64,000 bases of DNA, from assembly GCA_025738555.1 (NCBI GenBank), contig JAOVFP010000022.1:248001-312000 (forward strand). Reading direction: 5' to 3'. A program made the translations under genes and the position numbers. The notes under the pieces were generated by a model. It did no database searches. It was not told the DNA's origin and was given only the letters and a program-made list of their open reading frames with translations. The DNA is from Cyathus striatus. Taxonomy: Eukaryota; Basidiomycota; Agaricomycetes; Agaricales; Nidulariaceae. Numbering within the stretch: position 1 is the stretch's first letter; each line of letters opens with the position of its first letter. This document shows positions 47,790-59,359 of this stretch, one piece after another.

Positions 47790-48520
47790 TGCAAATCACT
47801 AAGAGGGGGGAGGCGCAACGAGAGGGGGGGGGCGGCGACTAGAGGGGGTGCACAACGAGAAGGACGGCGCCACGTCAACGAGAGGAGGTGGTGCGATAAC
47901 GACAGGGGGTGCATAACGAGGGAAGAGTGCTACGTCAACGAGCCCGGGAGTGCATGGAGGGAGGCGCACATGGAGAGGGGGCGCTACGTCGATGTGTAGG
48001 GCGGAGGCACAACGAGGAGGGGGGAACATGAAAAGCGGCGCTGACACAATGACAGGGGGTGCACAACGAGGGGAGGGTGCGACGTCGGCGAGTCGGGAGG
48101 CGCATGGAGAGAGGGGCGCATCTAGACGGGCACTACGTAGTGGGGGGACACGTCGATGAGGAGGGCGGAACACATCAACGAGGAGATGGGAACCTATCAA
48201 TGAGGGGGTCGCGAGGCCGAGGAGGAGGGCGCGCCAACGAGGAGGGGGGGTCGCGAGAGGCGGGACTGCGACAACTACAGGGGTTACACAACGAGGGGAG
48301 GGCGCCACATCGACGAGTCCGGGGGAGTCCAGGGGTGCATGGAGGCAGGCGGTACGAGGTGGGAGCACGCGTCCACGAGGAGGGGGAGGCACAACAACCA
48401 GGGGAACGCGTCAATGAGGGGAATGTGTCAACGAGAAGGGGCACGTAGGGAAGGGGAGCGCGTCAAGAGGGGGGAGGGGGCGGGAAGTCAACTAGAGGGG
48501 AGCCCACGTCAGTTCATATC
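47790..48520. repeat. Purine-rich degenerate minisatellite
   Basis: The stretch is GC-rich, with strongly G-rich plus strand. It is built from repeats of GGGGGTGCACAACGAG and GTCAACGAG type units spaced roughly 30-60 bp apart. It is open in several frames on both strands, which is a repeat artefact. It contains many runs of four or more G. Confidence 0.75.
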
Positions 48521-49785
48521 CTCTCTTCCCCTTCAATAACGGCAAATGTTCTCGCACCTCCTCTCATCCTCCACATTACCCTTGTATGAACAGGCAGTTC
48601 TCGATAAGCGGCGGGAGTTCCTAGTTCATAAAGACCGTGCCAGCAAAACCTACTTGGTGATGATCGCGGAAAAGCAGGGTGTACTTGCGAAGTGTTGTTG
48701 TCGAAAGTTGGCGTGGTTGAGCATGGATGCGTTGGGAGGGCACGGGGACTGAAGTACTGACGGGGTAACGGGCATAGGAGGCTGGAGGTGAAGGCGGAAC
48801 ACTTCGTGCCTGACCTGGAGTCTAGTTATAGAAGAAGAGTAGAGACGTACAGGATGGCGTGAAGACAAAGAAAGAGCAGCGAAGTTAACAAAACAAGAGG
48901 GGATGGGAGGAGAAAAGAGGAGCTGGAACAAGTGAAATTCGTCAGGGGTCAACAGGTCACAGACGGTCACAACCCTCCGGCCAATCACTATCAAGATTCT
49001 GTAAATCGCCTTATTGAAGTTATAGGGAAATTCAGGCGACCCTATAACCCAACTACCATAAAAGGTAGTGGGAATATTAACCAAGTCACTCCCACGGACT
49101 CAAAGCCGAGGGCCGAGGCGCACAGCACTTCGCGTCCTCTTTCTCTTGTCATTCTCGACAACCTGGAGGTTCCTTCCTGTCGACATCTGGTGTTGGTAGC
49201 ATGTAGTAGCACTTATAAAGAAATTGGTACATCATGCAGCTATTGTGGAGAAGATGAAGGCTGTGCAAAGGCTGTCACCGTGATTGCGCTACAGATGAGA
49301 TGTTGATTTGGTGCCAGTGAATTCCTCATGCACTCTCTGTTATGAATCCATCAGCTCTGTTCTCACCTAGCCTCCCTCTTCACTTCTTCCGAACCGTTAC
49401 TATCTCTATTATTCCCTCATTATTCCCACCAGTTTTAAGACCCGTCGTGGCCTTAAGAGTCTTTCTCCTGGACTTCCTCCGCTATCCTGCTCTTCCTGTC
49501 GAAGGTGCGCGTCACCTCTGTATTAAAACGGGGTATGCGTATTGGTGTGGAGATTTTTATTTTACATGTCTCTTGGGCATCGGTATGTTACTAAAGGTAC
49601 CCCTGAAAGGCTAAGGTTACTAAGGAAGTGTGTCATAACAAGGAGGAAGATCCTCCCTGCTCAAAATTGACGATTCTCTGACAGGAATAGATGGATTAAA
49701 CGGGACCGAAACAATAACATTATCCGACCGTCTATTTATATCTAAAATGAAGCAAATGTCAAAAGCATCTCCAATAATAATGAAG
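48521..49785. other. Intergenic DNA
   Basis: Overlapping open frames on both strands (48650-49084 minus, 48932-49306 plus) show no recognisable domain. No gene was supported. Confidence 0.4.
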
Positions 49786-50456
49786 TCACACACTTTTTTT
49801 GATCGTTTTACTCCATAGTGACCATTTCTTATACAGAATTATCACCACGATGATTATGTCTGCTGAAACAAGAGTCAAAAATACCCCAATAAATGACAAG
49901 TTGCAAGAAGCATGTACGGGCAGAGATGTAGCTGGGTTCGATTGATTTGTGATGGCCCGAGTAGGGTTCAACGTGGTTACTGTGGAGGTGATTTCAATGG
50001 CAACTGGTGAAAAAGGTGTGTATTCGAAGTAGTCCAGGAATAAGCCGGACGGCGTTTCACCCCCGACAGTGATAATCAGAGTGTGGTTCGAAGCCATCAG
50101 CTTCGCAGATTGAAAGAGAAGTTGCCGATAGAGAGTGAAGTCGGTTGAAGTATAAGTCATGTTTTTGGATACTGCTTTATTGTCGATGATATATTGAACA
50201 GCCGTATTATTCACAGATGAGTCTAGTGTTCCGTAAACTTCCACGGATGTTCCTAGCAATACCATGTTAATGTGGCAAATTATCGAGGCCGAAATTTGAT
50301 ACCTGCAAAGCTGAAAATCGCAGTAGCTCCTTGCGCGACTGGATATGTACTAGTGTCATTGAATTCTTTACCTGAAACTCCCTTTTGGCCCCAGCTGTCT
50401 GAGTTGGAGTAGGTTATAGTAGGACTACGATCGTCAACACGTATAATTGAGGTCAT
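49786..50456 (-). CDS. Single-pass membrane protein with beta-rich ectodomain, copy B
   Basis: Exon 1 is 50456-50303 and exon 2 is 50252-49786, giving 206 residues. It begins MTSIIRVDDRSPTITYS (an alternative ATG lies six bases upstream). The ectodomain ends in YFEYTPFSPVAIE, a Thr/Ser-rich stalk follows, then a helix (FIGVFLTLVSADIIIVVII) and a short basic end YKKWSLWSKTIKKSV. The stop falls where copies C and D have a splice donor, so this copy has no cytoplasmic tail. Introns match the family pattern. Function is unknown. Confidence 0.8.
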
Positions 50457-50991
50457 CGACATGAAGCAACTTGCTAAATTATTGGTTCAACTTCACGGTA
50501 TGTGTGCTGTTATATATGTACATAATGAGGACGCCGTTGAACTGTTGCTTGACGGCTACGTTACATCCTTTGGTAAATAAAACGACTGTCTATTGTTGTA
50601 GATGCTTGAGGATCATAATGAAATCAAATTTCAACTCGGTGTTATCCGCCTCCAAAAGTAGAGACAATGCATGCATTGCAGTATATCTCATCTCTGCTCT
50701 CGTGATCACTAAAGTTGTTGAAGATTTACTTATAACATAGCTGTCACCTTAGTCCATACACAGTTCCCATACTCCCTCTTCTGGTCACTATTTCCCACTT
50801 TGGCACCGATATTGTTGCCTTGGCCTTCGTCATTTATTATATATTCAATATATACTTAATGGCACTCAAATATTTCATAATTGGTAATTAGTTTTCTTTC
50901 ATTTTGTGTTCCTACCAATAAGTATTGTAAAATACACAGATGTAAATTTGTTATTTGTTATTTTTACGAGTAGCGACGATAAAGTCGAATT

Positions 50992-51958
50992 CTAAATGTG
51001 TATGATATTTGCACCTGTGGATGATAGGGTACCGTTCTCATTGCCTCGTGTTATGTCCTGATACTTGGAAGTAGCTATTTGATTCCCAAACTGTTGCGGG
51101 ATTTGAATCACAGACATATCATACGATATTGCACTATAACTGGGAGGGAGATCCCCCCCGTTTAATGTGGGATCGGCACTGACGGGTTCGGGTAGCTCAG
51201 GCGGCACTGAAATAGTACGGCTATTGAAATGTTTATCGACATCTAATCTCAACTCATGAGTCATAAGATAGTATACATTAGATATGGTTGACTAACGCAC
51301 AAGATATGAGCCATGTTCTCCACCTTGGCTACTTGCGGAACATAAAGATCAACATAACGAGCGCGTCCGCTGCTACCAGACTCCAGAATACCGCAATATA
51401 TGGAAAATTGCAGGATTCATGTGTAGGCTGAAGCCCTGTTTCCTGTGGACACGACGAATTTCTGATGGTAGGAGAAGGAATGGTTAAGGAGCTGGTTGTG
51501 GTGGTAAGCGGTGCATATTCGAAGTAATCCAGATAGTAACTCCAAACCGGGGTTCCTGCTATGATAGTGATGACGAGGGTGTGATCAGATTCTTTTAATG
51601 TTTCACTCTGGAAGAGTGGATTTCGATAGACATTAGTACAGTATTTTTGGTAGGTCACGTTCCCAGATATGTTGGTTCCATCAATAGTATATTGAACAAT
51701 CATTGTATCCGCTAAAGAGGATAACGTCCCATATACAGCAACAGATGTTCCTTACAAATCATAAATATCTATCAGTTTAAGAAGGAAAGAAAGTTGTAGG
51801 ACACTACCTGTGAAATTGAAAGCAGCTGTTGCTCCTGGAACTTTTGGAAATGTAGTGGTTCCATTATATTCAAGAATAGGATCACCTGCTGCGGCCCATT
51901 CGCCGTCACCGGAGTATACAATCGGTCCTCTGTCATCCACGCGTATGATAGAGGTCAT
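50992..51958 (-). pseudogene. Membrane protein copy C, with stop after the membrane helix
   Basis: Exon 1 is 51958-51808, exon 2 starts at 51750, and the tail exon ends at 50992. The ectodomain starts MTSIIRVDDRGPIVYSGDG, and the stalk and helix (YIAVFWSLVAADALVMLIF) closely match copy A. In FRK-*-PRW the Trp codon of copy A is TAG (51329-51331). Downstream, the donor, acceptor (ATGAG) and tail exon (LRLDVDKHFNSRTISV ... LPPSYSAISYDMSVIQIP) are all still intact. A product ending at the TAG would keep its ectodomain and helix, so it could still be made as a tail-less protein. Confidence 0.75.
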
Positions 51959-52025
51959 ACCAGAGGAGTGTAGAAACGTATGTGAAAGCAAATAACGAGA
52001 GAGTAGAAAACAAACCTACTTTATG

Positions 52026-52389
52026 TTATTTAGAAATCAACAAGTTCATATCTCGGCAGAAGACTGGGGAGTTGAGACAACACAGTACTTGATGTGGTCG
52101 CCAACAGCGCTTACTTGGTTTGTATTCCAGAAAAAGCTGGCTGATTACTTGACTGTCCTTATCAAAATATAGACGGTTAAGGGAAAAGGGTGCTATGCTG
52201 GTATGATATACAACTTTCATTAAATATAAAGACAGTGAGTCAAAGTGCCTGATAGTGCATTTTACAGTGCACCACAAATCTAGGGCTAGTAGTCTTTAAC
52301 CGTAATATCTGGTACACCGCATGGTACTACACTATAAAATAAGTACATCAATGTATTGACGTTATTATATTATATAGTACTAGCTAACA
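52026..52389. other. Intergenic spacer between copies C and D
   Basis: The stretch is AT-rich. A possible degraded GTCAAAGTGC repeat end lies near 52232 on the plus strand. No gene is present. Confidence 0.4.
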
Positions 52390-52686
52390 TCATCTCTTGA
52401 ACATGCTGCCCGAATCATTTCCATGAACAATGGGTTGTGCTCTTCTTGTCAGCTTGGAGGGATCAAACTGAATTGAAGAGCCACCATCTTGTCTTCGAGC
52501 GAAATCTGAAAAGGACATATTAGTCAGGAATTTTATAGCATAGAAGACATATGACAAACATTTATTGAATGTTTTCGCCCAGGTTCGCCGCTTAATGTAT
52601 AATATAATCAATAGGATGAACATATCAACCGCAACGAGACCTAGAAGCGCCGCTAGGATAACAACGTTGTTGCTGCTTGAATGCCC

Positions 52687-52724
<38 letters not shown>

Positions 52725-53229
52725 GTGATGCCTCCAGACTAGAAGACACTGTAACTGTAGGAATGCCAGGATATGTAGTAGTTATAGAGCTCTCGATGGG
52801 CGTGTAATCCAAATAATCCAAATAATAATCAAAAACGGAGTCCGATAAGATAGCGATAACGAGCGAATGATTGGAAGTAGTCAGGTTCCATTGCTCAAAG
52901 AGCAGAATTTGATATACATTAGACAGATATGAAGAATGGTTCATAGGAAAGACAGTTTCGTCTAGGGTGTATTGAACATTTACTGCGGACGACTTGGGGG
53001 CTAACGTCCCGTATAAAGATACGGATGTGCCTATACTCCGTGTTAGTGAAGTCAATGCGGTAGGTAACTGAAAAGTACCTCTGAAATTGAAAGTGGCCGT
53101 TGCTCCAGTTACATTCGGATGTGTTGTAGTGCCGTTGTATTCTACACCTGCGACTCCACTTTGGAACCAGTCATTATCAGAGTATACGATTCTAGGGTCA
53201 CGGTCATCCACACGTATAAGAGATGTCAT
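52390..53229 (-). CDS. Single-pass membrane protein with beta-rich ectodomain, copy D (complete)
   Basis: The exons are 53229-53079, 53030-52560 and 52505-52390, giving 245 residues. It starts MTSLIRVDDRDPRIVYSDND. The ectodomain ends YYLDYLDYTPIESSITT, followed by a stalk with a run of about 12 Ser. The transmembrane helix is VVILAALLGLVAVDMFILLI, then YIKRRTWAKTFNK and a spliced tail (RRQDGGSSIQFDPSKLTRR, ending GSMFKR). It is the only one of the four copies with an unbroken tail. The Ser run is coded by a TCA/TGA-strand trinucleotide microsatellite (52688-52722). I recognise the type as an expanded Agaricomycete family of unknown function. A receptor or adhesion role is only a guess. Confidence 0.82.
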
Positions 53230-53589
53230 GAATGTCGTTGAATAGTTGAATAGGTACTCGGAAGTCCTAAAAGTTTAGGTATAGGTCAGTGTGAATGAAT
53301 CCCCAAATGCCACCGACGCCTTATGATCTGCACGAGTAATTAAGCTACAGTTGCTACACAGCAAGTTCAATGATCAGTAATGCAAAACTTTATCATCTCA
53401 GTCACCTAAAAGCAGAGGCTATGACACTGTTGGTCACACTGGTCACATCACATCGGATGAGAGATATCATCGCATTTTCGTCATATCATAATGCAAAATG
53501 CTAGACAGAGCGGTAAAAAATTTCATCTGAGTCTAAGAGATTCTTAGAGTTAGGATGTCAGGCGCGCTGTCAATTCCCCGCAACACTTC

Positions 53590-53632
53590 AACTGCCATCA
53601 AAGATTCGTCTGGAACCACTCAACAGCGGCCT
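53590..53632 (-). pseudogene. End of a dienelactone hydrolase relic
   Basis: The minus strand reads the last residues of the hydrolase family (KAAVEWFQTN) and is cut off upstream. Together with 52390-53229 it forms the counterpart of 12.03-13.1 kb in opposite orientation, so a hydrolase end plus membrane-protein gene was duplicated as one block. Confidence 0.7.
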
Positions 53633-53633
53633 T

Positions 53634-53770
53634 CCTACCAAAAGTATTGTAAAAAGCAGATACATAAATGCGAGTTTAATATTATTTGTTATTTTTTAGA
53701 GTAGCGACGATAAAATCGGGTTCTATATGTGTATGCTACTTGAATGTGTGGATGGTAGGGGTACCGTTTC
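53634..53770 (-). pseudogene. Relic of a membrane-protein tail exon
   Basis: It matches 50906-51040, the end of the copy C tail exon and its 3' flank. Shared strings are AGTAGCGACGATAAA and GGATGGTAGGGGTACCGTT-like sequence. It abuts the hydrolase relic exactly, marking a rearrangement joint. Confidence 0.65.
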
Positions 53771-53773
53771 TAT

Positions 53774-53890
53774 GATGGTCAAAGTGCACATTAATTGTGT
53801 TTTTGCACGAGGCTGTAACTTTTTACACGAGGTCGCAACTTCTTTTTCGGGCAGTGCAACTTTTCTCGAGGTAGTTATCATTTTCAAGTG
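53774..53890 (+). repeat. Dispersed repeat end (GGTCAAAGTGCACATTAA)
   Basis: This is another copy of the transposon-end sequence: TATGATGGTCAAAGTGCAC, followed by diverged GTGCAAC-type motifs. It is probably a solo end or a MITE. Confidence 0.6.
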
Positions 53891-54255
53891 AGGCATTACC
53901 CCAAACGACACCATCAGACCAAGACCAAGCCCAACCTATGGTCACATACAAGAAATACACGAATTTTATACACAATTTTTAGAATGAATACAGGAATTTA
54001 CAATTACTCCACACCACACATTATCCTAACCGCACCGCACTAACTAAACCATTAGATGAATCGACTTTCATATGATGTGTACAGGCAGTTGGCAACCAGC
54101 AACAGCAGTTGCCGGGAGAGATGCGTAGCAAGCTTAATGATATTCAACTTGACACGGTAGCTGAGCTTCGGGGACATGTTGGAGAGGCTCGGGAGAGAAA
54201 TGGAGGATGGCAGCGTCGCAGAACCACCCTTCCCAGTGGCCGAAAATAAGAATAG

Positions 54256-54747
54256 CTACTGCGGCGTCACAAGCTCAGCCCTCAATGTTGGTGATGTCTC
54301 AGGCTCCATATTCCTCTTCCTGACTTCGCTCTCTATCTCCCCGTTCTCCTCAAGCATATCCGACTCACGCTTCCTCAAACTCGCATTACAACTATCCTTC
54401 ATCCCCTGTATGGGCATGAAATTGCTGCTCTTATACGCCTTGAGCATATCATGCTCCAAGTTGAGCCGCTGGCTAGCTTTAGCGGTAGGTGCTGTAGTAG
54501 AGCAACTGAGAATTGAATCAAAGAGAGGCAAAGAAGCAGGAGTTGGCGATCAACCTTGTTGTCTGGATGACGAAGCTTGAGTAGGAGCAACCTCGGACGC
54601 AGATTTCGACATGACTTTTGATGGCGGCGCAGAAACGAACAGGCACTCAGTAGCGGTAATCTGAATGCCTATCATTCTCATAATCCGATTCGTAGGGCTC
54701 TCGGAAAAGGTGAAGGCGAAAGAGCTGCAGAATCTCCTGCGGCTCAA
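54256..54747 (-). pseudogene. Unidentified gene fragment with one in-frame stop
   Basis: The minus-strand frame stays natural-looking for 160 codons: ITATECLFVSAPPSK, then VAPTQASSSRQQG, stop, SPTPASLPLFDSIL, then RLNLEHDMLKAYKSSNF and SLRKRESDMLEENGEI, to a TAG at 54256. One TGA at about 54550 interrupts it (possibly CGA to TGA). It is charged and helical at the end. No family was recognised. A separate plus-strand exon-like piece is at 54085-54240 (QQQLPGEMRSKLNDIQL). Confidence 0.4.
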
Positions 54748-54974
54748 GTTGTATGATCATGGCTGTTACGGCGAGCAGGAAATGGACAAGGACAAGTTCT
54801 CGTCATTGGGCATCATAGACGACGAAGGCCAAGGTCCAAGGAAGAAATCAAAACCTTCAAAATCCAAAACCAGCGGTATCCCTCAGCTTGTAGCGAATAT
54901 GCCTCTTAGCAAGTACGAGCCAAAGCTGATGTCAGGTCTCAGGTCGTCACCCATGGGGGGGAACCATGAGTAAG

Positions 54975-55717
54975 GCTCAGTGATCTTCTGTTCAATGGTG
55001 TCGATGAATTTCAATTAATTGAAGAAGATCTGAGTCAGGGAGCGACAAACCATTGACGAGCCATAATGATGCTTGTGCAGATACAGAAGATAGGCTGGAG
55101 AACGTGATGAGTTGGAGAAGGTAGAGAAATTGTCGCTGCAGTGGCATTGTTGAAGAGTCAGAATAAACATTATGCAAGAAGATAGTGAGTAACATACAAT
55201 CCCGAGTATCATCCGTATCTTCGCATTCACCCTCCTCGCGTTATCCACCCTTTTTTAGCCTTTATCCTCCTCCTAGCACTTTGATCGATCCTTCCTAATC
55301 GGCACGCACAACATCGGCCTCATCAAATCCAAGTTCCCCATCACGTTTGCCGACAACCTCACCCACTCGCAGCCTCCAAGAGCATCACGCTCTCCATCCA
55401 CCTCGTGGCGAGTACGATATTATGGCACAGAAGTCCTTCTGCTCCTCTTCAATTGCCTTGCCTGGTAAAAACACCGGAGAATCATAGACGAGTGAGGGAG
55501 ATGTTGCACTTATTGGATGAGAGAAGTTGTGACTGGCATGTTTCGGCCTTTGCTACAGTGTATCTCTGAACCCTTGTGTTCCCTTTCGAAGAGGCCCAAA
55601 GATTGAGTACCAAGTGGAGGGTCGTGGAGGCGCAGTAGAAGCCTAGTCCGTTGATGTAGTGGGTCAAAAAGGAGAAGTTGGGCATTTGTGAGAGTTATCC
55701 TTAAGCTATAGAAAAGA
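54975..55717. other. Intergenic DNA
   Basis: Short overlapping frames occur on the minus strand only. No gene was supported. Confidence 0.4.
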
Positions 55718-55719
55718 TA

Positions 55720-55996
55720 CTGGACTCTTTCGACCAAGTGTTCAGTCACGCGTCACGCAGGGCGTTTGAACTGAACACTTGAGCGCATTTGTCACGCGTC
55801 ACAGGCTGCTATGAACATAAGTTTTGAGACAAATACGGCGCTTAATTAGCCGATTTTTTCGCCCGTGCCGGGCGGCTGTAGGGGCATGAACAGAACCACC
55901 AGGTGTCACGTACCAGCCCAGGGTTTGAACACTTGGTCAAACCAATTTTTCGCGTCACGCACCAGAAGCCATGAACAAGTGGTCGAAAGTCTCCAG
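55720..55996. mobile_element. 277-bp MITE with TA target duplication
   Basis: The ends are inverted over about 25 bp: CTGGACTCTTTCGACCA on the left, and the complement of CTGGAGACTTTCGACCA on the right. TA flanks each side (55718-55719 and 55997-55998), as for Tc1/mariner/pogo-type elements. The interior has further inverted copies of GTTTGAAC and several GTCACGCGTCACG motifs. It has no coding capacity. Confidence 0.78.
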
Positions 55997-56336
55997 TACA
56001 CTAAGTTCTTGTACATACTGGATTAAAGCGGACCGAAGAAATTGCTTTACAACGACAGCAGACAAAAGGCGGAGAAGCATCATGTTGAGTCCGAGAGTAG
56101 AGATGGCCTATCACGGCGGAACAACTTGAAGTTGCAGCGTTACTGTGACTGCTGTTACCTATGGTTATTCGGTGTGAACACTGAATTCTAACATCAGCAA
56201 ACATACACGTGATACTGATATTACGGACTTGTTTGTATACCACTATGTACGTGTTTTGGTATTACAGCCGTTTGCATAATAGACTGCAGTACTGATTCGT
56301 CAAAAACTTATTTGTACCTATCACTGCATGCATGCC

Positions 56337-58472
56337 TGCATTTTCTCAAGTTCCTCAATGCCCGAACTATGCTGAGCTTGGACCACCTCCAGGACCCTGA
56401 CCTTCAGATTTGGGGCTAAAAAGCCTGGTATATATTGATATGTTGGATGTTTTTATGCAGTATTTTAGCTAACATATGTGTTAGATAGTGCTAGAGACCC
56501 CCATGGATTCTATCATTCATGGGAAGAAATTGAGGCGACTATGGTACTATAATCTGAGCCATCCCAGCCTTCATGCTCCAAGGCCACCTCCACCTTCTCA
56601 AGCACCACCAGCATTGTACACAAGCATGGCAGCCATTAGCTTAACATTGGAGAGGGAGGCTATTGGAGATAGGGACATTGAACTTGCTGTGTGAGAGTCA
56701 GGAGCATGGCAGCATACTATATGTTCTTGCAGTTCTGTTGAAAGGTGAGAGGGCACAGCAGAAAGCAGTTACAGTATCCATTCGACACAATAATTTAGTG
56801 ATGCCATGACTGTCCACACTTATTTCACAATCAATGATCTCTTATCTCAGAAGCGTGACATCGTCACACTTTGCACATGTTCCATCAAGTAATACATACA
56901 CTGTGTGCATGCCTCGATATCTCAATGTGAAATAGCTTTGAAATATCATGGAAATATTCTTATTATTACATCATTATTTCACTTTGTAATACTCATAAAA
57001 TTCACATATAATATTTCTCACATATTTGAAAGTCACAATAACAAAGAAATATTGAAACCTGGATCCCCATTTTCTTTCAAATCCTTTATTCAATATTTCA
57101 AAGGTTTTTCATCTATGAAATAACAAAGAAATATTTATTTGTCACACTGAGTAGTCACAATGAGCTTTGTCTACCTACCATTGTCTCATCTTTGTGACAT
57201 ACATATGTCACAAGGTTCTTATCTAAGAGATCTTAGCAAGATCTTAGTGGCATCATGACATATGTCACAGTCGTCACAGTTGTCACAATCGTTGCAGTTG
57301 TTGCAGTTGTCACAGTTGTCACAGTTGTTGCAGTTGTCACAGTTGTCACAGTTGTTGCAGTCGTCACAGTCATCACACATGTCGCAGTTGTCCCACAGTG
57401 TCACAGTTGTCGCAGTTGTCACACTTGTCACACTTGTCCCACAGTGTTGCAGGTGATGACTGTGACACTTTGGGACAACTGCAACATGTGTGACAACTGT
57501 GACAACTGCGATACTGTGGGACAACTGTGACAACTGTGACGACTGTGACATATGTCACGATGCCACTAAGATCTTGCTAAGATCTCTTAGATAAGAACCT
57601 TGTGACATATGTATGTCACAAAGATGAGACAATGGTAGACAAAGCTCATTGTGACTACTCAGTGTGACAAATAAATATTTCTTTGTTATTTCATAGATGA
57701 AAAACCTTTGAAATATTGAATAAAGGATTTGAAAGAAAATGGGGATCCAGGTTTCAATATTTCTTTGTTATTGTGACTTTCAAATATGTGAGAAATATTA
57801 TATGTGAATTTTATGAGTATTACAAAGTGAAATAATGATGTAATAATAAGAATATTTCCATGATATTTCAAAGCTATTTCACATTGAGATATCGAGGCAT
57901 GCACACAGTGTATGTATTACTTGATGGAACATGTGCAAAGTGTGACGATGTCACGCTTCTGAGATAAGAGATCATTGATTGTGAAATAAGTGTGGACAGT
58001 CATGGCATCACTAAATTATTGTGTCGAATGGATACTGTAACTGCTTTCTGCTGTGCCCTCTCACCTTTCAACAGAACTGCAAGAACATATAGTATGCTGC
58101 CATGCTCCTGACTCTCACACAGCAAGTTCAATGTCCCTATCTCCAATAGCCTCCCTCTCCAATGTTAAGCTAATGGCTGCCATGCTTGTGTACAATGCTG
58201 GTGGTGCTTGAGAAGGTGGAGGTGGCCTTGGAGCATGAAGGCTGGGATGGCTCAGATTATAGTACCATAGTCGCCTCAATTTCTTCCCATGAATGATAGA
58301 ATCCATGGGGGTCTCTAGCACTATCTAACACATATGTTAGCTAAAATACTGCATAAAAACATCCAACATATCAATATATACCAGGCTTTTTAGCCCCAAA
58401 TCTGAAGGTCAGGGTCCTGGAGGTGGTCCAAGCTCAGCATAGTTCGGGCATTGAGGAACTTGAGAAAATGCA
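56337..58472. repeat. Near-perfect 2.1-kb palindrome
   Basis: The left arm 56337-57287 is the inverted copy of about 57526-58472. Over the stretches I compared, the arms differ only by a 4-bp CTAC insertion near 57174 in the left arm and an A/G change at 57255/57559. Matching open frames of 68 and 72 residues occur in mirror positions (56488-56694 and 58115-58321; 56905-57123 and 57686-57904), but they have no recognised domain. A 240-bp spacer of GTCACAGTTG repeats lies at the centre. Sequence homologous to neither arm starts sharply on both sides. Confidence 0.95.
57255..57560 (+). repeat. GTCACAGTT minisatellite at palindrome centre
   Basis: The 9-base unit GTCACAGTT and the variant GTTGCAGTT are repeated tens of times on the left side. 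On the right side the strand complement (CAACTGTGA type) takes over, so the array itself is an inverted pair with a CCCACAGTGT spacer. Frames coding for VVTVV or CDNCDDC runs are repeat artefacts. Confidence 0.9.
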
Positions 58473-58504
58473 TCAAGGGTAGTAAGATTGATGATGGTGT
58501 AATC

Positions 58505-58690
58505 AGGTCAAGGTGGAATATCTAGTAAGGCTTCAAATATGCTATCATGAAAAGGAGAGTCAATGGGTGCCATGGTTGAATACAATGAATATAAATGCAT
58601 TTCTCTCTTCAAAATTTCCACTCCTATGCACCAATCCAACTGAACCTCCCCAAAAATGACTCCACTGTGGACTGGAAACAAGGGCTCACC
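58505..58690 (-). other. Coding-like piece beside palindrome
   Basis: The minus strand reads GEPLFPVHSGVIFGEV, then LDWCIGVEILKREMHLYSL and DSPFHDSIFEALLDIPP followed by a stop. There is no in-frame start. It may be a terminal exon of a gene disrupted by the inverted duplication. No family was recognised. Confidence 0.3.
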
Positions 58691-59359
58691 ATTCTATGTT
58701 CAGTATTTTGAGGATTTTCAAAGTTTCAAGGTATGCGATGAACTGCTGGATATTTATCAGTAGGCTCAACACAACTGAGGTCTTAAGACCACTTACAAGA
58801 CAACCCCATGAAGCCTAGAGTGGCAGGGGGGGTAATAGGTATGAGAGGGACATTGTCTGCTAGGGTGTGGAGGAATGTGGCTGAACAGGTAACACATGTT
58901 AGCCTGAAGGGTGCTTGATGCGAGTGTCTGGTAATGTTGCAGCTAGGTGTTGGCTAGGTGTCACACAGTACAATTAGCCGAGCCGTCAATAAATACATGC
59001 AAATACATTTTCACAATCACCAACCGCAGTTTATTATGCAAACATTTGGTGGGAGCTTCTATAACTACTTAGCATGAATGCCATGAACACCAGGTGCACA
59101 GAGGACCCCTGAAAATCCCTACTAAAGTTAGATCCCAGGAAAAATTATTCTTGTCTGGATTGAGTTTCCAAAATTTCACTTATTTTGTCTGGATAGCATC
59201 TATGTCCATACCAGGGGCCCCAGATTGTGTCTGGATTAGTGTTCTAAGTTCAAAAAATTGTGATTTTACCAGAATTTCTTTTATTTTTGGTGAAATATAG
59301 CTTTCAGGGAATCTTGAGGATTGATAGAGAGTGTATTTTACTGATTTGAGTACAGGAAT

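Noticed and set aside
47799..48448. Pro-rich 197-codon minus-strand frame and Arg/Gly-rich plus-strand frames
   Set aside because: They come from a GC-rich minisatellite with few stop codons in any frame.
57219..57558. Cys/Asp/Asn-rich and Val/Thr-rich open frames at the palindrome centre
   Set aside because: All are translations of the GTCACAGTT repeat in different frames.
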